Assembly: GCF_030704535.1 (NCBI RefSeq)
Contig: NC_081820.1
Location: forward strand, 26,145,001-26,209,000
Direction of reading: 5' to 3'
Length of the DNA stretch: 64,000 bases
From: Vitis vinifera
Taxonomy: Eukaryota > Streptophyta > Magnoliopsida > Vitales > Vitaceae
Position numbers and translations under genes: made by a program. Below the pieces are notes generated by a model that had not been told where the DNA came from, did no database searches, and worked only from the letters and a program-made list of their open reading frames with translations. Positions 1 to 13,018 of this stretch are shown piece after piece. The number at the start of each line of letters is the position of its first letter. The stretch's first letter is position 1.

Positions 1-599
1 CTTTAACTGCTAATGATAAATCGGGAGTTCAATAAAATTTTAAAAATAAATAGAATCTTTCACAAATTTATTTAACATTTATAATTTTTTATCTTATTTT
101 TATCCTTTTTCCTTACATGCAACTATTATCTTAACTTTCTTTTTTTCTTTTTTTTCTTTTTTGGGGTAGTTTTTATTAGATATTTTAATGTATGGCTGTC
201 TTTGGTTTCAATTTTGAATTTTTTAAAATTTTCTACTTTTGAAATTTAATTAAATAAAGACTTATTTACAATTGAATGTGTAATTATATTAAAATATGTG
301 TCATTTAATTTTTGATAAAATTTAGTGTAATTATTCGTATTAAGAGAATTGTGTTTAGTTTAAACTACGGAATATAACATGATTTAATAGGATATTATAG
401 ATAATTACAATCAGACTAAAATTAACTACTTATATTTTAAGTGACGTAATCATATCATAGAAAAAAAAATTTCAATTAATTTATATTTAGTTATTTGGAA
501 ATAAATGAATTTTTTTTTTTAAGATTTCTTTACTTAAAAAAGATTATTAAAATCATTATTTTCAATTCTTTTAAAAAAAAAACTCATTTGAATATTTTG
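1..599. other. AT-rich stretch without a gene
   Basis: Only A/T-rich sequence with short homopolymer runs. The open frames here are short, low-complexity and resemble no protein family I know. I see no gene. Confidence 0.6.
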
Positions 600-1120
600 A
601 GGAATTTTTTTATAAAATGTAAAATTTATTTTTGTATTTCGGTTTTTAAATTTGATATATCATGTTTATTCATAATTAAAATGTAGAATTAATTACTCAA
701 TTTATTGAATGATAATAAGGTTATCATTAACTAATTAGATAATGCTGACAACCTAAAAATATTCCTTGCTCCCCCACTATTCATCACAATCTTGCTAAAG
801 TTGATTTTAAGATAAATTCAACTGGCCATCACCACAAATATGAAAAGCATTCGGCCATAAACATACACCACAAATATTAAAAGCATGGTGGGCACAAATA
901 TAAAAAGTACACATGTTTCAATTTTACAAAAGCAATGAGACCCACCACTATGACCTAGAATTCAAAAGCCCACCACTAGGGTTCATGGTTTCAGGTCCAA
1001 CATTCAAGGGTAGGTGACAAGCTATTTTATCTTCTACACTATCATTTCCTCCCAAATTATTTGTGCTGGAAAGCAACCACTTTCCGTTGTTTTTCCTTTG
1101 GAGTGCCCCATAGACTGATC
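600..1120. repeat. Dispersed direct repeat, copy 1
   Basis: This stretch is matched by a second copy at about 1970-2345 in the same orientation. Shared landmarks are the start GCTAAAGTTGATTTTAAG, then AAAAGCATTCG, CCACCACTAGGG, CCAACATTCAAGGGT, TCCTCCCAAATTAT and CCCATAGACTGAT. Identity looks high, with small indels. No coding capacity is seen. The unit looks like a duplicated piece of non-coding or transposon-derived DNA. Confidence 0.75.
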
Positions 1121-1370
1121 ATTCAAAAGAAGAAAAAAGAAGAATGATAATAGCTTTTGGAAAAAAACTGCTTTCGGCCTAAAAAAGTAGCTTCGGGCAA
1201 AATAAAAAGTGGCTAGCTTTTATCCAAAAAGACAAGAAAGAGTAGCCTTCGGCAAATCTTTCACTCAATTATTTGGACATAAGAAATGTGTAAGGTGATG
1301 ATAGAACCAAATCAATTTTGTTCATGAGTGGACATGCTTAATTACAAATACTTTTGAAATAAAATTGGTG

Positions 1371-1396
1371 ATATATATATATATATATATATATAT
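1371..1396. repeat. (AT)n microsatellite
   Basis: An uninterrupted AT dinucleotide run of 26 bases in a gene-free region. Confidence 0.95.
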
Positions 1397-1969
1397 CAAA
1401 AAGTAGCATGTCTTCAACTTTACATAAGCAATAAGGTCATGTAACCAATAATTCAAAAACACTAATCTCTATAGTGCCTGATGCTTTTGGGTCCATTATT
1501 CAGAGGTGACATGCAATCTTATTTTCTGAACTACATGTGAATGCATGGCTCCATACATAGTACCGATTAAAACATGTTCAACTTTCCAGAGCTCCTAAAG
1601 GATTAACTACCCCACAATGCTTGATTTTTGAAAGCATGTTCTCAATGATACAGAATATTGCATTTCTTTTTCGCTACCAATCACTATATATAACAACTCA
1701 ATAATGGGATATGTACAGCTTCATCCTTTTCCTCTTTGTCAAAAAATGTAACGGGTGAGCTTTTAAAAAGTACTGTTTTAAAGCAATGTTCTAATAGAGT
1801 TAGAAATTTTTGAGTCAATAAAGAATTAGCTTGACAAATATCATATACAAATGTAAGTTTAATTAAGCTTCAAATAGAATACATCAAGCCCTTTTAAAAT
1901 AAATAAATAAATAAATAAAACAAAGAAGATAATTTTGAATAATTTTTTTCAAAAATATGATACTTTTTT

Positions 1970-2345
1970 CTTGTATTTTAGTTTTTTAATTTGATATATT
2001 AAGTTTATTCATAACTAATTGTAAAAGTACTCATTTTATTCTTAACTTTGCTAAAGTTGATTTTAAGATAAATTCAACTGGGCACCACCACAAATGTGAA
2101 AAAGCATTCGACCCTAAACAATGACAACAAATATCAAAAGCATGTTGTCCTTAATATAAAAGGCATGCATGCTTCAACTTTCCATAAGCCCACCACTAGG
2201 GTTTGATGGTTTCAAGTCCAACATTCAAGGGTTAGGTGACATGAGATTTTATCTTCTAGGCTATCATTTCCTCCCAAATTATTTCATGCTGGAAAGCAAC
2301 CGCTTTCCATTGTTTTGCCATTGGAATGGCCCCATAGACTGATTG
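1970..2345. repeat. Dispersed direct repeat, copy 2
   Basis: Second copy of the repeat at 600-1120, offset by about 1.25 kb, with the same order of landmarks. Copy 1 holds extra sequence around 900-960 that copy 2 lacks. No gene seen. Confidence 0.75.
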
Positions 2346-2813
2346 TATGATGTGTGTTTTCTATGAATGATCAACCACCCCGCAATGTTTGATGCCAAAA
2401 ACTTTTGTCAATCAAGCTTATCTAGTTCTTCTTGGAAAATTCATGGTACAATCACTAACAACTCAATAATTCAACATGTCTTCATCACATTGTTGTAAGT
2501 ATCCATGCCTCCAATTCTTTACAGATAACAGTCTTTAATCAATGGATCACTCAAGCTATCCATGATAGAGACAATATCTTTTCAGCTGAGGATGTGTTCT
2601 TGTAATAAAATTACAAAATTTTAAGTCAATTATTTGAAGAGAAGTATGACAGTAGCTTATAGGCCATGGTATCTATAGCTGATATAAGAAAAGGAGATGA
2701 TGTGAACAATCCAATTTTGAGTACTTTGCTACTACTTATGGGCATTATTGACATATATTATAGTGTTCAGACTCCGCCCATTGAACTCAAGTCAATTGAG
2801 CCCATTATATTTA

Positions 2814-2882
2814 GTTGATTTAATCGATAGCCATTAATGGAATATGCAAATGTTGATTTAATCGATAGCCATTAATGGAATA
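2814..2882. repeat. 38-bp tandem duplication
   Basis: The stretch beginning GTTGATTTAATCGATAGCC occurs at 2814 and again at 2852, essentially unchanged over about 31 bases. It lies in gene-free sequence (2346-3989) with some AGCCCAA-rich text at 2990-3400, otherwise featureless. Confidence 0.85.
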
Positions 2883-3989
2883 GCCATTAAAAAAGTATTA
2901 GATTGTTGTATATGGGTGATATGAAAGATTGATAGTGTTTTAATAGTTAGGGATATGATATTGGCACGTATGACAGGAAGTTGGCATGAGCTTGCCCAAA
3001 ATTTTTAAGCCAAAGCCCAACCCAATCCCTCTAGGGCCAAACTAGATGGTGAAATTGGTAGATGCTACGAACTTAATTGGATTGACCCTTAATAAGGAAA
3101 TCTAAGCCAAAAACATCACTAGAAAGATATGCTTTATAGAGATTTGAAATCCACCATGGTAAAGGGGATGTAAAACCCCTTAAACCATCGATTATTATGT
3201 TCTTTTTTATTAATAGACATGATTATATTTGTTAAATTCTGGGGTTTACACTCGGGCTTGGGTTAGGAGTTAAATTCATAGATCAGCCCAGATATAGCCA
3301 GTAGTCTGCTTGGACCTAGCTAAGGATAGCCCAAACTTGGATCAAACCCAAACTAAAAAAGCCTAAACTTGACCTGGCCCAACCCATTTTGTCCTAGAGT
3401 GGGGTACATGATTGACTAACCTACATCAAGATTGCAACTACTTGATTGTCACTAATATTTCTAGAACTAAATTTGTCATTCAATTAGAAAAGTTATCGAA
3501 TTGCAATTTAATAGTATGACTAATGGTTGAAGTGTTATTGAATTGTAATATTAACATGTCATTATAAAAATAGTATTTATATATTATTCAAATTAAAAAT
3601 AATTATAAAATGTTAAAATCATATATAAATAATTAAATATTTTATCCTTTATCTTTTACATTTTGAATCTTGATAATAAATAACAAAATTATAATATCCA
3701 ATTGTTAAAAAATATATCATATATTCAAAAGTGAAATAAAATTTTGTTATTTATATTATTAACATTTCATTAACTTTATATTGTACTATTTTTTATTCAC
3801 ATATATTCATTCACTTTATAGTTTATCATTTTGTTATGTTTATGTGTTTGTAGAAATGGACATCATCCTTATTATAAGACATTTTCATATCAAAGGCAAA
3901 GTTTGGCCTCATAGTAACCCAAGCCAACTTTTTGGGAAAAGGTGTTGTAAAATACATGGCAAAGAATATTGACAAAGAGAAGAATATAA

Positions 3990-5960
3990 AAGAATGAAAA
4001 TAGAAAAAGTAAAGAACAAAACAATTTATATGGTTGAGCCTAAATTAAACTTACATTCACAAGTGAAGACAAAAGGAATTTCCAGTATTATTCTAGGCGA
4101 TTACAATCCTAGAGCTTTTAAATCTCAAAGTCTCAATTATACCAAAAAATGACTTCCTCTTTTACCCAAAATCTTTTCCTATATTCTTCTAATTATATAA
4201 GAATATTTCATACAAGAAATTAATTGTGTAATTATCAAAGTACTTGTTCTTAAAAGAAAATATCACAATAGAATAATTCCTTTATAATATTAAATAGATA
4301 TTTTACACAAATATATTCTAATAAGAAAATATTAGTAACTTACAAATTAATTTAAAAAAGAAGTTGAGACATTTTTTAGCAATCTTTACCTTAACTTCAA
4401 TTCCCAAGATTCAAACAAACTTGAGCTTTTAGATATTGTCAACACATATTAAGTTCAAGCAATATTTCTTTCACTATTTTTGTGGTTGTCATGTATCTTG
4501 CTTCAATTGTTGACAGTGCAATTGTACATTGTAAGGTTATTTTCCAACTAATAACACTACTACGTAAAATGATACACATCCTATTCAAGATACTTTTATC
4601 CAGATCTCCAACATAATTATAATCAACAACTATCCCAAAAATGTCATTATTATTAGTATTTACTAAACCAACATCTAATGCATCTTTTAAGTATCAAAGC
4701 ATTACATTTCATTAATTGCTAATTTATCCTATCAAATCAATCTATATATATACTACTCACCACACTACTTGCATATATCAAATGTTTGGTATAAGGAACA
4801 CATGACATGTTCTTCCTCCTTAACCTATGATGATATAAAACACTTGAAAGTTTAAAGTGAGTTGCTAATAGGGTGCTTATTAGCTTTGACCCTTGCATTA
4901 CAAAGCATTCCAACACTTTCTTTATTTACTTTTCTATAATACGTGCGATTTTTTTGTTTCTCAATCTTTATAAATCTTCATGCCCAATATTTTATTACAG
5001 CTCCAAGGTCTTTCATTTCAAGCTCTCCCCTAAGTTTATTTTTCAACCTATTAATCTTAAGTTGTTCTTATTGTAATTAATTAACATGTCATCAAAATAC
5101 AAAATAAAGAAATTAAAAAAAAAAAAAAAACCATCAAACAATTTCCTGTGATAAACACAACTATTATACTCACTCATACAATAGTCAATATTACCAATCA
5201 TAAGAGTATGAAACCTTTTATATCATTGTTTAGAAGATTAATTCAAGCCATAAAGAAATTTGAGATGGAAGGTAACTGATTTCTTGGGCATAGAGAGAAA
5301 TTCAAAAGCTATGTTCAAAATGAGAGAAAAGTTACATATAAAATCAAAGGTTATGTTACAAGATTTGATAAATGGAAAGTATGAACTCAAACATGGTGTT
5401 TTATACTAGGGAGACCAAACAAATCAAATCAAGTAACAAAAAGTGCAACTTTTAAGAAATGACTTCCCATATTTTTGTTTAACCATTCCGCCTCTCCTGT
5501 GTGTACTTTCTCTATCTAAAATTTTCCATTTGTTAGCACAACGTTAACATGGTCTCCTTCTTATGTTAGATTCACAGTTTCTTCTATAGTCACTTTGTTT
5601 TCTGTCTATTAAAATCTTTCCTATCAATTTATTTGTTCTATCCTAAGTAAGCCTCTCCTCCATCAGCTTAACCACCAATTCTTGTCAAAACCGATCATCC
5701 TAGTTACCCATTTTTTTCATCCCTTACTTAAGGTTTCCCTTTTTCTTATAATGACACCATTTGCATCTGTATTTCTTCTATTCAGTTAGCACAACATGCT
5801 TTCTATTTCTACCATTTCATAGACAAATCATCATTGTTCAATACTTATTCTTCTCCATAAGCCAAACCTTATTTTGTAAATGGTCTTGTCTTTCTCAAAG
5901 CTCTCCTAGTCAAAATTTCAGTAATTAAAATGACCAAAATGGAGCATGACTATGACTATG
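3990..5960 (-). mobile_element. Ty1/copia retrotransposon fossil, badly decayed
   Basis: Read on the minus strand, this interval carries recognisable copia pieces in the expected order. A gag zinc-knuckle-like patch (CKWCHYKKKG) lies near 5,760. The reverse-transcriptase signature YFDDMLI lies near 5,090, followed by a KLRGELEMKDLGA-like stretch. RNase H motifs (GDLDK, then ISWK, then ALSTIEARYM) lie between about 4,650 and 4,450. The 3,990-4,400 stretch may be LTR-derived. The element is old, with many breaks and large missing parts; I define the ends only roughly. Confidence 0.75.
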
Positions 5961-6887
5961 AGAAACAATTCTTTCTGCTTCAAGCTTCAATTGTTATTAT
6001 GTACTTTTGGAATTACTTCTAAGGTATTTGGTATAACTGAAAACTTAATCCTTAACTTAAGATGTTTTCGATTAACTAGTCTAATTTATTAATTCAAAAC
6101 CTGTTACTTGATCTTTTACTTTTAAGTACTAAGGTTATTTAGTAAAACTTATTAAAGTGCATGGTACACATTGTGAGTCAAATCTTAAAAGTTTAAACTT
6201 TTAGGAATATTGATTATCCAATGTGAGATCACCATTAAGAGATCCTATGAGAGTTGGTTTGATTGTCTTAACTATGGTGGAATATTGTACAAGATGTTAA
6301 TGAATAAGATGTACTTCTATTTATCAACAATATCTTCCTCAATTTTTGGGAAGTATCATGATCATCCAATATAATTCATATTGATTGGTAACTTTACATA
6401 CTATACTCACTCAAATCTATGGTATCTATTGGCTAGACAAATTTGATAGAGTTTGGAGGATCTATAAGAATTCACCTATTCCAATAACAAAAAAAACTTA
6501 ACTTGAACAATCCTATATTAAGAACTAAATTAGCTAAAGCGATATTGGATCATAATTATTATGGAGAACCTGAATTTTCCATCTCCAAGGAAAAACATCC
6601 TGATCTCCCATCACAAAAGGCATACAAATATCAACTCTATAAATTGGAAGTGCCTAGCTAACTCATATTTTCACTTTCATTGATATAAGTTAAGCACAAA
6701 AGGCAAATGTTATACAAACATTGATCAAAGTAATAGTAATAAATGAAAATCTCAAGTACTTTGAGGAACAATACAAGATATGTTAATTACACTCAAAATT
6801 ATAGGAAAAAAAACCTATGATAGACCCTTTTTCACTCTAATTTTGTGCTAAATACCAAATCATGTTGAAGTGACCTCCCCAACCTAT
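5961..6887. other. Intergenic, downstream of gene A
   Basis: AT-rich sequence beyond the 3' end of gene A. I see no gene, RNA or clear element here. Confidence 0.5.
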
Positions 6888-9072
6888 TCATATTTGTTCT
6901 TGTTGGACCCAAGAGGCAAAAGGATTGGGAGGCATGGTTAAATTATCTCCCTCTCCTTCCAACATTTGAACTGCTACTTTCATCGAAGGACGATCTATTG
7001 GATACCATTGAATGCACCAAAGTCCCACAATTGTTAGTTTCTTTGCTATTTTTGTGTCTCCCCCTTTCTCAGCTCGAATATTCAACTCTTTCCCTTGATT
7101 CAAATGACAATAAACCCACTCTGGGAAGTATACTTGACCGGTGTTCTCAACTGTAGCATCAATATTCTTTCTTCCTCCTACCATTTCAAGTAATAGCATT
7201 CCAAAACTATAAACATCTGATTTATGAGATGCATTCCCAAAATTTCGAGACAACACTTCTGGTGCAATATAGCCAATAGTACCCCTAGCTACGGTCATAG
7301 AAACAACACTTTCTTCCTTCGAACATAATTTTGCTAGACCAAAGTCAGAGATTTTTGGATTAAAATTGTGATCTAGTAAAATATTATGAGGTTTGATATC
7401 GAAATGGAGGATTCTTTGATCACAACCTTGGTGAAGATACTCAATTCCTTTGGCTATACCTATAGCAATATGTTGAAGTTTCTCCCAACCAAGTGAATGA
7501 TTCTCCCCAGCAACTGAAAATATGAACTTCTCTAAAGACTCATTTGGTAAGAACTCATAAATAAGAGCTCGTATAGATCCATCGGCACAAAATCCAACCA
7601 AGCGAACCACATTAATATGGTGGATTCTACCCATTGTTCCCACTTCATTAATGAACTCTTCCCCATTTCCCTTGGAATTGTTAAGAACCTTAACTGCAAC
7701 AAGAATATCATTGGAAAGTTTTCCTTTGTAGACCGTCCCATAACCTCCTTCACCAAGCTTCTCCTTAAATTTATTTGTAATCTTCTTAATATCCACATAA
7801 CTATATCTTGAGGGCTTGAGAGCCTTGTAATCCTCTAAAAATGATTCAATCTTTATTTGATTCTCCTTTTTGGATTTATTTCTGCGATACACATGGTAGA
7901 CTGCAACCAGCACAAGCATCAGAATAAAGAATCCGAAGATTATACCTGCATATAGAAACAACTAGTTAAGACTCCGTTTCCCTCAATAATAAAAGAAGCA
8001 TGGGAATTATAAGAACTTTCACCTCCAATGAGCCACATAGGTGCACCTGCAGCAAATCATAAAATTATTAGCTTGATGTGCTTAGAAAACTAATAAAATC
8101 AAAACATATATTGTTTTCTTATATTCAATTTTCTCTATTTTTTTATACATTTTCAACTCTTTCTCCTTGTATCCCTTAACCTTGGGCCTTCCAAGTGCAT
8201 TTTTACGTAGCCAAGGTCTTTAACAAAGAGTGAATTCCCCATTGGCTTGTAGTCATCACATAAAGGCAGGTAAGCGAATTATATCATCTGGGATTAACTG
8301 CACTAAGTATATGTTTGCTTGAAGAGTGAAAAGAAGCAAGATAAGGAATGAATATAATACCATTTTCTGAGAAGCATTCTGTTCCAGGTTTCTTGGTTTC
8401 GGGCTTCAGTCTGCATAACTTACCTTGTGCCCCACAGTTTTCACATATAGATTTTTCCCAAGTCATCGTAAAATCACTTTCCCCAACAAGTATTTCATAC
8501 GGGAGATAAGCCCTGTAAATCCCATGGCAAGAGAATAGATCCAAAGAATGGAGATTAGAGGAGGAGGGAACAGCATAAACTGAGTTCCCGACGGCACAAC
8601 GGATGGGCTGAAAATAATCTGATTCTTCCTTAGGTGAGGAACAGTTGAAGATGGTGAAGTCTTGTACCACTTCCTTGTCTTTTCGGGGAAAGTTATTTTC
8701 CAATTTGAAACGGAAGAGAGAAGCATTTGGATTGAGGTTCAGAAGCTGTCTTGAAAGGCAATTATCCGGGTCTTGGACTACAATTTCCTGAGATTTGTAA
8801 TTGATCTTCTTCACCATAAGCTTTACTGAATTTGGCAGCTCTAGCATGGTTAGCATGGTCTGCTTCTTCTGTACGCAAGCAAGCTCAAAGCCGGGATACC
8901 CACAGCTGTGTGGCTGGTCTTTGAGCCTGAATGGGAACTGGACCAGTGGACCCTGCTCGCTGCAACTACTTCGTACCTGGCAGTCATCTTGGCTCGCTCC
9001 AATCCCTGCAAAAAATTTTACAGACAAGAACAGAAATAAAGAGATCAGGACCATCTTTGATGAACTACTCAT
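6888..9072 (-). CDS. Gene A: LRK10-like receptor kinase (class M), intact
   Basis: Predicted 597-residue membrane receptor serine/threonine kinase. Proposed exons on the minus strand are 9072-8361, 8046-8023 (a 24-nt micro-exon) and 7945-6888. All junctions are GT/AG in phase 1 and the joined frame is open. Residues 1-27 look like a signal peptide. A GUB_WAK-type ectodomain follows (C-rich, FPFRLKDQPHSCGYPGFEL), closing with a WAK_assoc-type CENCGAQGKLCRL. The transmembrane helix is near 245-262. The kinase has the P-loop GEGGYG at 310, lysine at 331, HFD at 426, DFG at 446 and APE at 473. HFD in place of HRD makes it a non-RD kinase. It is head to head with B, 500 bp apart. Extracellular ligand binding, probably of cell-wall sugars, and an immune role are inferred from the family. 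Confidence 0.88.
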
Positions 9073-9572
9073 CTCTAAAGATTGGACTGCTCCTCAGCCC
9101 CTTCACACTTAGGTTTTAATGCTTTAGCTGGCTTCGTCTGATAATTTGTTTGAAGGAAAGTCAATGTTTTTTAAAAATTTATTTCATCTGGGATGCTGAC
9201 AATTCTACTGAATTCTCCAAAACCTTTTTGATAATTCCAATCTTCGATCGGCCATTTCAAGAGCCTATTCTACTTTGGAGTCATGAACATTTTGTACTCT
9301 TCCCTAAACAATAAATTCCCATAAGAGCCTTGTTAGAACTATGGAATCCAATATTTATAATTAATGTAGGTATTATCAAAGACAATGCTCATAGGCATAT
9401 TCACTCACCTAGGATTCCTGTGTTATTTTTAACAAATGTATTGCTACGACAAACTACCCCATCGATGGTACCTAAGGAAGCCAAGGAACTGAAACAATGA
9501 CCTCTTGACCTTGATTTTCTGTAATCGTTTTTCTTCTTCTGAAACTTGAGATGAAAACAAAGCAGCTGCAGC
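9073..9572. promoter_or_regulatory. Divergent promoter of pair A/B
   Basis: The 500 bp between the start codons of A (minus) and B (plus) must hold both promoters and leaders. It is nearly identical to 13,286-13,784, the matching interval of the duplicated pair A'/C, apart from scattered substitutions and one-base indels. Confidence 0.7.
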
Positions 9573-10758
9573 ATGATGTTGAGTGAAGGAAAACTTGCGG
9601 CAGTGGGGCTCATAACATTCCTTCATGCCTGCACTCTTTCAGTATGTGTTGCATGGAGTCGTGCAGCACGTCTTTTTGTGGGGATATGAATATCAGTGAC
9701 CCTTTCTGGTTAAAAGGTAATAATACATCTGGCTGTGGTGATCCCAACTATAAATTGGCTTGTGAAGATAATAGGACTACGTTAGAACTTTACAAGGGGA
9801 AATACTATGTAGCCAATATCAACTACTTAGACCGTAGTATTTGGATAGTGGATCCTGGGCTAAAAAAGGGAAGCTGTTTCTCATCTCCTCACTACTACTT
9901 GACCTTTCAAAATTTCAGCCATGGAGATCCATATTCTTTGCCCTTAAAATGGGGATCAGCTTCTACGGTTTTCTTGAACTGTACAGTGCGAATCAGTAAT
10001 ATTAACTACATTCCCATTATTCCATGCAACAATAGCAATGGCACTTCGTCTTCCTTACAAACATATGCTTATGCCCTGATTGGAGATGTTCGGGCAAGCG
10101 ATATTCCGTATTCATGCACCATAGGCAGGTGCCTTATCACTCAATGGAAGGTACTTTCAGGCTCCAGCAACAGCTTAATGCCAGATTTACAAGAAAAGCT
10201 GCTTATGGGCCTGGAGCTTTCATTTTTAAACGTCATTTGCAGCACATCATGCAAGGGGAACTGCACTGTGGATTTTTATAAGAATTTTTTACATAGCGGA
10301 GGTATGACAATGATATAACTGCAACATGGGCAAAAGGCTGCATTGGTTGCTAGAAAGAACTAAGGAAAGAAAAAAAATATATTCAAAAATAAATAAATAA
10401 ATATATATATTAGTTTAGTTTAGATAAAATTTTGAAAAAAAAAAAAAAAGAACTGAAGTCAGGAAAAGAAATGCTAAGGAAAAAATATGGGAAAGTCTGA
10501 GAAAAGTGCAATTTTCAAAGATTTTAGGTTTCTTTTGCTTAAATTTTCCATGCATAAATGAACAAGAAATAATTTTATTAGTTTTTTTTACCTTTGCCAT
10601 TCCTTCAATTTTTCCTTCCTTTCAAGTTTGCTAGAACCAAACATCGGCTTGGGAAATTTCAAATGCATGTTCTGTGATTTTTTTTCTTCCTTTCCTCCTT
10701 ATTTCAATTTCTATGACTAATATCATTTGAATGATTTAAACATGCAGAATACGATGCT

Positions 10759-10866
10759 GACAATGCCATGCAAGATGCTTTAAATTGTAAGGCTTTAGCT
10801 TCACATCTATATGACAATGCCATGCAAGATGCTTTAAATTGTAAGGCTTTAGCTTCACATCTATAT
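10759..10866 (+). repeat. 54-bp tandem duplication over a micro-exon of B
   Basis: Two consecutive identical 54-bp units begin GACAATGCCATGCAAGATGC at 10,759 and 10,813. Each carries most of the small exon and its GTAAGG donor, so the micro-exon's 3' end and splice donor exist twice. The C gene has only one copy (14,869-14,907), so the change arose after the B/C split. Confidence 0.92.
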
Positions 10867-10976
10867 ATATATATTCTTGTTTTATAACTCTGTTGGTATC
10901 TATTTCATTTGCATCGTGAATGGACATAAATTTGTATTAATACTTAAAAAAATTAATACTACCTTAGATTTGATTT

Positions 10977-11488
10977 TGTTGCGCCGATAGAAACTTTGAT
11001 GCAAACATTATTAATCAATAACACAAAGATTACATAATCAACACATACGGTATACAAGATTTTAAAGTGGTTCGACCAACCATATTTATATCCACTGAGA
11101 GAAAATCATTTCACTATACAATAGAGAACATTACAAATGACAGAACCAGAACATTACAGAGGACATAATCAAATACAACTATTGGGTTTCCGAAACATTA
11201 TATGTTTTCCCACTCTTCGTATCCCTACCCTACCACGAGTTTGTTCGCTCCACCGGGTACCTCCCGCTCTTCCTCACATCTCTATTCACCTCGTATAGTC
11301 TTTACATCTCTATCTCATAACTTTTTCCCCTTATGACTTGAAATATTTATAGAGATATTTCCAACAACCTTCCTTATTTTATAAGGAAGTCTAATATTAT
11401 AATAATATATCAACTTAGAAATATTCTATATAATATTCTTTACAAAAAAAGAATTTATACTAATTAGAAATTTAGACACTTCCTAACA
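10977..11488. mobile_element. Solo LTR with 5-bp target duplication
   Basis: A 512-bp element starts TGTTGCGCC and ends CCTAACA, with short TGTT/AACA inverted ends. It is flanked by the direct repeat GATTT (10,972-10,976 and 11,489-11,493). It lies in an intron of B and is absent from the matching intron of C. It therefore inserted after that duplication and was then reduced to a single LTR. The family is unresolved. Confidence 0.85.
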
Positions 11489-12460
11489 GATTTCATTATT
11501 TATGCTTCTAATGCTCCCCTAATTTTTTTACAACAATAGTAATAATCATATATATGCCTTAGGTTAGTACTTTGCACTTCAACTTATGTTTCTCTCTCAT
11601 TTTCAGGTTTTCTGTTTCTCATTGGTAAGGATTTCAAGGCCCGACTGTTAATTCCCTGTGAAAATAATTTAATAAGGTTTTCGCTTGAATCCTTTGAAAT
11701 CTTGCTTTCACGATTGTACATTTGGCTAACAACTTTTCTGTTCCTTATTTTGGCTTAAATTACCATGCAAAAGTGGGTATGGGAATCCGCCATTAGAGTG
11801 CCCAAAAAAAGCCACAGATGATGGAATTGGAGTAGTTCCACAATTCCGAAATTCCAATTCTTTGACCAAGTATCACATGATTTTCTATACCATTTAGCTC
11901 ATTATCACTACCATTAGAAGTACCCAACACCTCCATTTCAAGTAAACCGCCAATAAATGACTATATATTGTCTTACATTGTGCTATAACATGACAATCAT
12001 CTAATGGTTTACCTGACTCAGAGGCATGGAATGGTTTTCTCAACTAACTATATATATTGTATTGGATAACTAATGCATATGACAACAAACCTTGTGATCC
12101 GTTCTCTTGTTCTTAATGATGGGAGCAAGAGGTGTGTTGGCAATAATGGGCCTGCTGACTCATTTGATCCACTTGTTTTAAAGAAGGCATTTATCATTGG
12201 ATGATAATATTGAAGAGTTCCTACAAAGTCATAAAAATCTCTAGCCAGGCAAATTATTGTATCCGATAATTGGGGCAAGAAGGATTTGGCACTGTATATA
12301 AAGGAAAACTTCAAAACAGACATATGGTAACAGTGAAAATGTTGGGCATGTCCAAAGCTAATGGTCAAGATTTTATCAATGAAGTTGCAACAGTCAGAAA
12401 GATTCATCATGCCAATGTGGTGCGACTCATTGGATTTTGTGTAGAGGGATCAAAATGGGC

Positions 12461-12463
<3 letters not shown>

Positions 12464-12499
<36 letters not shown>
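12464..12499. repeat. (AT)n microsatellite inside the B kinase exon
   Basis: A 36-base AT run sits where intact gene C encodes a short stretch after EGSKWA. The expansion has replaced coding sequence in the pseudogene. Confidence 0.95.
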
Positions 12500-12501
<2 letters not shown>

Positions 12502-13018
12502 CTTTATGCCAAATGGTTCTCTTGATAAGTTTGTTTTTCTTGATCAAGAAATGAGCACTCTTTTAAGTTGGGACGGGTTGAATAAGATTGCACTTGGAGT
12601 GGGACATGGAATTGAATACTTACATCGAGGTTGTGATATGCAAATCCTGCATTTTGATATTAAACCACACAACATTCTTCTTAATCAAAATTTCAACCCA
12701 AAAGTGTGATGTTGGCCTTGCGAAGTTGTATTCAACTAATAAAAATACTGTCTCTTTCACCATAGCAAGAGGAACACTGGGATATATTGCTCCTGAATTA
12801 TTTGACTAAAACATTAGAGGTGTCTTGTATAAAGCCAATGTTTACAGTTTCAGAATGTTGCTATTGGAAATGGTGGGGAGAGAAGAAGAAATGTTAATTT
12901 ACATGCAAAGCACTCAAGTCAAATATATTTTTCATCATGGATTTATGACTAATTTCATCAAGAAAAAGACGTAGAAGTGAGAGATGCCACTGAAGATGAA
13001 AAGAGACTGATAAAGAAA

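Larger units (their letters stand above)
9573..13018 (+). pseudogene. Gene B: LRK10-like receptor kinase (class P), pseudogene
   Basis: Close paralogue of gene C and partner of A. It starts at the ATG equivalent to C's, but a 7-nt net loss near 9,650 shifts the frame just after the signal peptide. The ectodomain then resumes in another frame (9,644-10,303: [29 protein letters not shown]). Small exons correspond to 10,747-10,785 and 11,607-11,624. The kinase (12,124-13,018) has lost a stretch before its P-loop. A (TA)n run replaces a few codons at 12,464-12,499, and it has in-frame stops, for example around 12,707 and 12,807. It ends abruptly at 13,018, fused to the inverted fragment A'. [11 protein letters not shown] is still readable. 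It cannot make a full receptor. Confidence 0.85.

Noticed and set aside
2990-3400. AGCCCAA-rich text as a possible telomere-like or coding repeat
   Set aside because: Irregular, with no fixed unit and no open frame. It is probably degraded dispersed repeat.
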